From Batkoa obscura (taxonomy: Eukaryota; Entomophthoromycota; Entomophthoromycetes; Entomophthorales; Batkoaceae), in assembly GCA_030770535.1 (NCBI GenBank), contig JASVEC010000038.1, forward strand, positions 186,001 through 250,000: 64,000 nucleotides of DNA. Direction: 5' to 3'. This document shows positions 56,933 to 64,000 of the stretch, piece by piece. The first letter of the stretch is position 1; each line of letters opens with the position of its first letter. A model generated the notes under the pieces. It saw nothing but the letters and a program-made list of their open reading frames with translations. It ran no database searches and was not told where the DNA came from. The position numbers and the translations under genes are program-made.

Positions 56933-57185
56933 TATAACTCTAAAAGCTAGAAGTTTTAACTATAATTTTGTAAGCTATTTAGTATTTTTAGATAGTAAAA
57001 AGGCTTGATGTCTTATTTTATATTAAAAGCTATTTCAATAAAACTAATTAAGGATTGGAACATAACTAAGAAGTGTAAGCTCAGTTTAAAGTTGCCTTTC
57101 TAAAAATAATAATAAAGCTTTAGTAATAAAATTATATAGTTTAGAAATATTTTAAGTACTCTAAGTAAACCTAATATATGAGACT

Positions 57186-57270
57186 ATCTGTAAGAATTTT
57201 ACTAAAGATTTCCCGCCCAATAGCGCTTAAAAAAAGGAAAGTAATTGAAACCTAAAAGGGTATTCACATG
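57186..57270. repeat. MITE-like dispersed element, copy 10 (decayed, one end short)
   Basis: Orientation of copy 7: core ccgcccaatagcgcttaaaa, then aggaaagtaattgaaaccta and aaagggtattcacatg. The first terminal repeat is lost. It lies about 350 bp beyond the 3' end of MCO4. Confidence 0.65.
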
Positions 57271-57619
57271 TAAAGATGTTTAGGTAATATAATATAAGTT
57301 GAAATACAGCATTTTCCGAAACGATTAAATCAAAGTTAAACGTTAAACATTGATAGTTTTATAACCTATATGAAAATTGATGAAAATATTTTAAAAAAGA
57401 GTCTGTAATGAATTAGGAATTCCTTAAATTGTCTTTGCTTTTGCTTTTAATATTATATTTTTCAAGTATACCTTACAGACTTGAGCTAAAATATTAAAAG
57501 TCAATATTGTTTTAATATTTATCATTTTCAAAAAAAAGAAGTATCATATACAAAAGATAGATAATAAATGCTTTAACCAAAACTACTTATATCATATTTA
57601 AATCATTATTTGTTACAAT

Positions 57620-59413
57620 TTAACTATATTCATTTATATGATAGTTTCTAGGCAACTCATTAATAATGTGAAATTTCCCCATAACTAAATGTGGGGTAAT
57701 ATGACAATGCATAAACCAAGATCCCGGGTTATCAGCAATGAATCGGATTGCATACCAACCACAAGAGACATATTCATCTGGATTATTATTAATATTAATA
57801 TTGGGCTTAATAGCAGCAAAATCTTGATTTTCTGAGAACGCAACCTTTAAACTGGGGACATTAAAATTGGATGATTTTGCTTCCAAACTGTTTTGGTCAA
57901 CAATTCCAGGATAATGCACAAAGGTATCTCTTAATATTGGAATTTTATTACTATTCCTTAAGCTTTGATCAATTATGTTTTGATCTTTGATTGTAAAATT
58001 ATTACTACCATAACCAACTACATAATACGAATGACCATGTAAATGCCATGGATGAATGATGCAAGTTGTACTATTGTCGCGCATAGCAAAATGTTCAATA
58101 ACAATTTGTACATTGTCACCCTCTCTAATATCTACAATTCCTTGTGAATTCTGTTGATATGGTATGTATGTCCTATCTACTACTTCAGTCCATAAAGTAC
58201 TATTATCTTTTGATACCCTTTTTCCATCCATTGTAAAATAAATAGCTTTATTAATATCGCTTGCTTGAGCTACTTTGAAATAAAGTCTCTTGTTAACAGT
58301 TTTAGGCACATTATAAAAGTGCTTTAACTTTTTTTTTAAATACCATTTACTAGTATAGTAATTCTTTTCATATCTTGTGATGGGAGGTGCTTTATACACT
58401 TTATCGTAAAATGTTGTTTGTAGTTCCTTATAATCTTTTGCTCCTTTATAATGTAAAATAGATAAACCACTATCACAAGTACTATCTTTCGATCCAAGTG
58501 ATTTGGCACACATCATATAGTTGTCTACAGCTTGATCTGTTTCTAGAATTATCGATACCCTCTGTCCAGGATTAATTTGTACTTCACTTACTTGATAAGG
58601 TTCAATGTATGTACCTTCCACTTCAATTAAAGTTATTTTATGATTTGGTATAATAAAAGCTATTGACATAACTTCTAATGCTCCAATAATCCTTATTCTA
58701 TATCTCCTATTTTGTTCAACTTTGATAACCTGATATCCATCATTAAACTTGTTTTTCCCAATAATTGTATGATTAGTGTTATTGTTATAATTAAACGATT
58801 TTCCATTTGTTAATATATAATCTGGATTACCAACCCATTTAAACGGAGCACTTTTTAGTCCTTGAACCATCGCAACTGATGATTTTATTCTCATTTCTGA
58901 TAATGCAATTATTCTTTCTTCGTCGTAACTAAATTGATTATCATAGCTAATTAGATCCTTATAAATGTGTGGTTGATCACGAACTATTAATGGTCCGAAT
59001 AATTGTTCAGAATCTAATCCAGTATGAGCATGATAATACCACGTACCAGCTTGATCAGTAACTTTAAATTCATAGCGATAGGAATGTTTAGATTTGATAG
59101 GATCTTGTGTTACATAAGGTACCCCATCTGATATTACAGTACCCTTTTGCAACATACCATGCCAATGTATCGTTAAATCACGATCTAAATTATTTATAAC
59201 ATCAACAGTAATGGTATCATAGCTATCAACCTCTATAGTAGGTCCAGGAAACCTACCATTAATTGTTATCAGCTTTATATCTTTGTTCCATTGCACCATA
59301 TCTTCTTCTGCTACTGTCCATTTGTAACTGCGTTCTTTCCCATATGCATACTGTAATTGCTGCCCAAAAACAACAACTGCGTTAATTAGAAGTATTAATA
59401 GATCAAATATCAT
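57620..59413 (-). CDS. multicopper oxidase 4 (laccase/ascorbate-oxidase-like), secreted
   Basis: Single exon, 597 aa, opposite strand to MCO1-3. Signal peptide MIFDLLILLINAVVVFG. Copper motifs HWHGMLQ, WYYHAHTGLD, HPWHLHGHS and HCHITPHLVMGKFH intact. The middle (about residues 110-350) is nearly the same as MCO1/MCO3 in sequence, while the N-terminal 100 residues (EDMVQWNKDIKL; GPTIEVDSYDTITVDVINN) and the region before the last motif (GSNNFTIKDQNIIDQSLRNS) are more diverged. The C-terminal FSENQDFAAIKPNININNNP again resembles MCO1. Confidence 0.92.
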   Translation of the reverse strand: MIFDLLILLINAVVVFGQQLQYAYGKERSYKWTVAEEDMVQWNKDIKLITINGRFPGPTIEVDSYDTITVDVINNLDRDLTIHWHGMLQKGTVISDGVPYVTQDPIKSKHSYRYEFKVTDQAGTWYYHAHTGLDSEQLFGPLIVRDQPHIYKDLISYDNQFSYDEERIIALSEMRIKSSVAMVQGLKSAPFKWVGNPDYILTNGKSFNYNNNTNHTIIGKNKFNDGYQVIKVEQNRRYRIRIIGALEVMSIAFIIPNHKITLIEVEGTYIEPYQVSEVQINPGQRVSIILETDQAVDNYMMCAKSLGSKDSTCDSGLSILHYKGAKDYKELQTTFYDKVYKAPPITRYEKNYYTSKWYLKKKLKHFYNVPKTVNKRLYFKVAQASDINKAIYFTMDGKRVSKDNSTLWTEVVDRTYIPYQQNSQGIVDIREGDNVQIVIEHFAMRDNSTTCIIHPWHLHGHSYYVVGYGSNNFTIKDQNIIDQSLRNSNKIPILRDTFVHYPGIVDQNSLEAKSSNFNVPSLKVAFSENQDFAAIKPNININNNPDEYVSCGWYAIRFIADNPGSWFMHCHITPHLVMGKFHIINELPRNYHINEYS

Positions 59414-60545
59414 TTTATAGCCACTTAATATACACTATTTAGCTTATATACTTTCTTAAACTTCCTCTGATACTTAGCTCATTCCATAGGCATAAAATTT
59501 AATACTTTTAAGATAGCTCACTTTTTATTAATAGTTTGCGGCTTTTAAGCAAAATAAACTCATATTTCATTTGCAACGCTAAAAAGAGAGGAAGTCTTTG
59601 GATTAGTAATGATATCGATTGGCATAAGTATAAAATGTTAATCTAATGTTCGATTTTTTCCAGTTTAAGCTTTTATAAGCTAAAATTAAATTGATAGTAA
59701 GATAATAGCCTTTTTAGTCAATATTGAAATAAGCCTTATAAATTTTATAAATCTGAACCTAAATTAAATTACGAATTGTACTTTAACAGGATACTCATGC
59801 TTTCAGAAATAAAACATGCCTTTAATAAAATCACTTATACACTTGATGCCAAAATTGTTTAACATTGAGTCGGTCGAGATATTTGATAGAATGGAAAGTT
59901 TATCCAAGGTTAATAATAAACTTTAACACGATCAAAAATTTCTAATAATTTTGGGCAGATCCTCCGTTCTATTAAGTATCTCCACTGATTCAAAAGCACA
60001 TTAAGTTTTTTATTTCCTTTATTTATAACTCAATAATGGTAAACAAGAATATCATTAATTTAATACTTTGAGCTTTTTTTTAGACACGATTATAATCATA
60101 TTGAGTAAAATTTATATAAAATTGAAATTTATTATGTCAAATGAAATAGTATTTCTAAACCATTATAAAAAATGAAAAGGAAAATCTGATAACCTCAGTT
60201 GCAAATATACTTATTTTTAATTTACAAATTTTTCAAAGAATTGAAAATGGAAGAGAGTACGTTTTAAGCTTAATGAATCTATGTAATAAATAAATTACTA
60301 TAATAACCATAATGGTTTCCTCCCTTGTTTAGAGTTTTGACCATTTGGTGTAGAATTAAAGTAAAAATTTAAATCCCACATTCAGGCTCTATTATGGATT
60401 TCAAGGGGATGCAATAAAGGCTTACCAATAATGTCTTAATTATACTTCATTAATCCAATTAAAGTCTAGTGTTAATTTAAAAAATGTAAACAAGAAAAAA
60501 GTTAACTTGTAGAATAGTCAACTTTTTCTAGAACAGTGTTAAAAA
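59414..60545. other. divergent intergenic region
   Basis: 1.1 kb between the starts of MCO4 (minus) and the deubiquitinase gene (plus). Apart from the MCO4 TATA box, nothing recognised. Confidence 0.5.
59442..59451 (-). promoter_or_regulatory. TATA box of MCO4
   Basis: gtatataagc on the minus strand about 30-40 bp before the MCO4 ATG. Same ten bases and spacing as before MCO3. Confidence 0.6.
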
Positions 60546-62787
60546 ATGTTGAATAATATGCCAAAAAGTACCATCAATGGCCTCGCTTATTTACGCGACC
60601 GATTTGGCTCATTGATCACCTTTGAGTCCTCAGAAGGTGATCAAAGCAAACTAAAAACTTTTAATTTCGATAAAGAAGAGTTAGATACACTAGATGTTAT
60701 TGCAAGAAAATTTCGTCATGAAGCCAAAAATGATGTTGAGAATGATTTAAATGAAAGTGTTGAAGATAGCCCAAAGAAAGAAACTAGCGGAGCCAATCAA
60801 GAAGAAATCAACAAAACTAACGATGAAGAAGAAATTAGCAAAACCAAGTCGGTTAATTATAACGAAGTTAGTTCTATTGGAGACTTAATAAAAAGCGCAA
60901 GGACATATGATAAAATAATACAATCAGATGATGGAAGGGAAGTTTTTGTATTTTGTGGGGGGGAAAAATGTATACATTGAACTTATTTCCAAAATTAAAC
61001 TAACATTTCAATTTAGTTGTGCAAATAGAAGAAGAAGATATAGTAAATAAAAATGATGTATTCAAGATTACTCAAAATGGACAATTGATTCCCTACGTCC
61101 GAAGATATCCTGTTTTAAACACCCCAAACCAATATCCATATAGTTGGAAACATGGCGTTGGTTTACGTAATCCAGATGTGTTTTGTTATGCTAATTCGCT
61201 ATTTCAAAGTCTATTTAATTTAGGCTATTTTAAGGACCTAATAATGTCTAAAGCTCAATTTGAATGTAAATTATTTCTATTGTTTATTTAACGATGCTAA
61301 TTTCCTTACAGGTAAACATGGAGAACTTACAGATGACTTTGGATGTTTATTATGCTATCTAAGAAAAAGATTGCCTTCAATCTATAAGCATCAAGGGGGA
61401 TCAACTGAATTATATAAACTAATTATTAAAATCGCAAGTAAATAATATTCTACTTAACTAGTATTAGAATACTGATAATTTAATAATAGAAAAGATGAAC
61501 GAAGGTTCCATATATGACATGAAAGATGCTTCAGAGTTTGGATTAAAGTTATTAGATTTACTTGAAGAGTGTTTTACTAAAATGATTGATAACCCTAAGT
61601 AAGATAGTAATTCACATATACAATAATTATGTTGATCATTTTGATTAGTCCATTCCGCCATACAACCGTAATGGATAACCCAGTTCATCAAATATTTGGG
61701 ATAGTCAAAAAAGATACATCCTCGTGTGCATCAAAAGGTCATGAGTCAAATCACTTCTTTACCGATTATTCATTAGAAGTATTGCCTTCCAAAGATATTT
61801 ATAAATCATTAGATCATCACTTTCAAAGTAAAAAAATAGATGATAGAAAATGTGACCATTGTGACATACGGGGGAAAGGTAAAAATATGGTTACGATACA
61901 CAAACCACCAAAGGTGTTATTAATTAAAATTAATCGAACATCCTATTCTTTCAAAAAAAGAGATGATGCAGTAGAATTCCCAACTATATTGGACATTTCA
62001 AAATATACAGATAGTAACTCAACTACCAAATATCAATTAGATTCCGTTGTAGTTCATTACGGAAGAGATGCATATAGTGGCCATTATGTAACAGTTACTA
62101 GAAATAAGGATAATGAGTTTTATATGATAAGCGATGCTAGTGAGCCAGAATTGCTAAAATTTGAATCTTTTAAAAAAGAATTATATCAAGGAGCATGTGT
62201 ATTATCATATGTTTTAATAGAAGACAATGAAGAAAAAAACAAAATTGAGGATTATAGCCTTATTGAGCTATTCGATAATCATCCAAGTAGTTGAATTTTA
62301 AATACTTAATATAAGACTAAAATTTTATTTAGAAAAAATAGAGAAAGTTAAAGTAACCAAAAGCGAAAGGATGGTTAATAAAACTGAAAAAGCAGACGAA
62401 GCCAAAGAAGATAAAGGAGTTAACAGGCTTAAGATAAAAGAAGATTTTAATATGAGGCCAATAATAAATGGAAATATGGAAGAAAAGGTAATAAAATCAG
62501 CCTTGAAAGGAAAAAAGAAAAAGAAACTAGGAAGAGGTAAAGGAACTTTCCAAGTGGTAGTAGAGAAAAACGGACAAGGGGTTGAAAAAGGATTTTCATT
62601 TAATGAAGATTTATTTGACAATAAGAAAAGATCTTTTGTTAAGAGGCCTGATAGCTATGACCACGAATACGATTATGGGCGCTTACCAAAGATTAAAAAG
62701 AAAAGAGAAGATAATTTTAACCAACATAATCAATTCCAAGTGGAACAAGATATTAAGAATATTGTTAAAAAATATAGGAATCATTGA
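60546..62787 (+). CDS. ubiquitin-specific protease, USP36/Ubp10-like
   Basis: Five introns of about 45-55 nt, for example 60970-61016. Polar acidic N-terminus of about 150 aa, then the USP fold: Cys box LRNPDVFCYANSLFQSLFN, helix KHGELTDDFGCLLCYLRKRL, DASEFGLKLLDLLEECF, one zinc-ribbon half (RKCDHCDIRGKGK), VLLIKINR, and the His box VVVHYGRDAYSGHYVTVTR followed by ISDASEPE. The last exon adds a Lys-rich tail with HEYDYGRLPKIKKKRED, similar to the E-Y-D-x-G-R/K-x-K-K-x-K tails of nucleolar USP36/Ubp10. The Cys box differs from the usual N-x-G-N-T-C: only the Asn five residues before Cys (oxyanion Asn) is kept. Probably active because Cys, His and Asp are all present. It removes ubiquitin from nuclear or nucleolar substrates (inference). 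Confidence 0.87.
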
Positions 62788-63857
62788 TTACCAGCTATTA
62801 GTTTTATAAAGCTTCAGGTTTTCTAAAATATTATCAAACATTTTGTTGTATTTCTATTAATAAAGTAATTATTGACATTTTACTCTTTTTATTTTATGAT
62901 TGATTTAATATATACTATGTGATTTAGGTTCAAAATTATTAAAGAATATCTTGTGCTTTAGTATTCCACTTTGTTGCTCTAAGCTGTTTTATTACCTTCT
63001 CTATAACTTAATATACTTATACTAGTATTTAAAGGTGTATTTTGGAATATATAATGGTCCTCAATTATAGCTTCGTTTATATTTTATAACTAAAATAAAT
63101 TAAATGATTTTAGTCCACATATACAACTTTTACTATAGTGTTACAATAAAACATAGATAAATATTTTTCACTTAGCTACTTTAACGTTTCTTGTTACAAA
63201 GCATATTGATTTTCAGCTTTCATTTTTATTTTTTCAATTTTTTTAATATGATTAAAGTTTAAAAATCATGAGGTATTTATAAAGCAGATTATCTATAATA
63301 AATGTAAGTTGTTTTGATCAGGATTGTAAAAATTTAGTTATAAAACTGTAAAACATGAAATTTAAATTAAAATCAAGAATTTAAGTAAAGTACAGTGATA
63401 AAATTTTAATTACAAAAGTTTGATATAAATTATTTGGACAACTATATAAAAGGCCGAAGATATAAAAAACGCTAGAGAATTATTTTTTGTATAGCAATTA
63501 TTAATCCAATTCAAAAAAGTAAATATCTCCTACCTTATTTGTATCATGTTATAAATAAAAATTATAAATTTACTTAGATATTTCAAATACTACTCAAAGT
63601 AAAGCAAGATGACTATTTAAATTCAATTTTTAAGACCAAGGGAAGGAGAAAATATACTTTATATCAAAGCTAAGAAATTAATTTTAAAAGACTTACATCT
63701 CCTATCGCTGATAACAAATAGAGGGACTCTTTGGAAAAACTATTTTGTAATAAATAGGCATTATAAATATTTAAGATAATCTAAACAAAGTAATACTAAA
63801 AAATAAATCCATTTATTAAAGATCTTTAAATAGCAATATTAGTAAAGAGATAGAAAT
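62788..63857. other. convergent intergenic region, nothing recognised
   Basis: 1.07 kb of AT-rich sequence between the 3' ends of the deubiquitinase and the permease. No gene supported. Confidence 0.5.
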
Positions 63858-64000
63858 TTAGTGTTCACGAATGATTTGTTCGAAGTCATTTCCAATGAAT
63901 TTCTCTGGGTGGTTAATACGAGAATTATGGAATCCATAACAAATGTAAATAAGTATACCAATACCAAGCCAGATGAAAAGACGAGCTAATGAAGATGGTG
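63858..64000 (-). CDS. cationic amino acid transporter (APC/CAT type), 3' end only
   Basis: The last 46 codons of a gene that runs off the right edge. SSLARLFIWLGIGILIYICY then GFHNSRINHPEKF resembles the final helix and tail of CAT/YfnA-type permeases (W-x-x-I-G-x-L-I-Y-x-x-Y-G-x-x-H-S). The stop is at 63858-63860. The product should be a plasma- or vacuolar-membrane amino-acid transporter. Family call from a short segment only. Confidence 0.6.
   Translation of the reverse strand, partial: PSSLARLFIWLGIGILIYICYGFHNSRINHPEKFIGNDFEQIIREH

Larger units (their letters stand above)
54444..57619. other. 3.2-kb gene-poor region with two MITE-like copies
   Basis: Between the HSF-type gene and the 3' end of MCO4. 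AT-rich with many short ORFs in all frames, none with family motifs or a long frame. MITE-like copies at 56834 and 57186. An unrecognised non-coding gene cannot be excluded. Confidence 0.5.

Noticed and set aside
54444-57619. Possible lost gene in the 3-kb gap
   Set aside because: Only short AT-rich ORFs; no motif or splice chain could be built.
1-64000. tRNA or rRNA genes
   Set aside because: I looked for GGTTCGANTCC-like T-arms and A/B boxes in the gaps and found none that folds convincingly by eye; a tRNAscan run would be decisive.
1-64000. Retrovirus-like, LTR or capsid-bearing elements
   Set aside because: No reverse transcriptase, integrase or capsid-like frame and no long terminal repeats were seen. 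The dispersed repeats are ~100-bp, non-coding and have inverted ends, as in MITEs.

Overview
The window is a 64-kb piece of a very AT-rich eukaryotic nuclear genome, almost certainly fungal. Many genes are cut by tiny GT-AG introns (mostly 42-53 nt), often with a TACTAA-type branch site close to the acceptor. The gene set is fungal: Src1/Lem2, Tfc3, an HSF-type regulator, a Zn-cluster-type regulator lacking its zinc cluster, an aldonolactone oxidase and a PPR protein. AT richness, retention of SSX2IP/Msd1, a DUF4281/ABA4-like protein and an alpha-carbonic anhydrase, plus several laccase/ascorbate-oxidase-like enzymes, would suit an early-diverging (zygomycete-grade, perhaps entomophthoralean) fungus. 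That placement is inference.

Layout. 0.3-11.1 kb: UBE2G1-type E2, mitochondrial PPR protein, fungal_trans-like regulator, Vms1/ANKZF1, mitoribosomal mL53, DUF4281 membrane protein. 11.3-16.3 kb: a 48-residue putative secreted peptide, a D-arabinono-1,4-lactone-oxidase-like enzyme lacking the flavin-linking His, and a GH47 mannosidase whose stop lies 15 bp from the oxidase stop. 17.4-19.9 kb: an unrecognised family of four small proteins (83-85 aa), arranged as a tandemly duplicated divergent pair. 20-25 kb: decayed MFS transporter, alpha-carbonic anhydrase, argininosuccinate lyase. 25.5-39.5 kb: three plus-strand multicopper oxidase (MCO) paralogues, with TMEM14, SSX2IP/Msd1 and CIA1 between the second and third; a fourth MCO lies inverted at 57.6-59.4 kb. 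40.4-51.2 kb: dense block of glutamate decarboxylase, FSH1-type hydrolase, Src1/Lem2-like membrane protein and Tfc3. 53.6-64 kb: HSF-type factor, fourth MCO, a USP36/Ubp10-like deubiquitinase and the 3' end of a CAT-type amino-acid permease.

Most genes are unlinked housekeeping functions and do not form a pathway. The coherent accessory signals are the MCO array, with near-identical blocks that point to gene conversion; the small-protein array; and a dispersed ~100-bp MITE-like repeat, seen ten times and always intergenic, often beside MCO genes. I saw no tRNA, rRNA, CRISPR or virus-derived element. Splice sites were assigned by eye, and uncertain ones are flagged.
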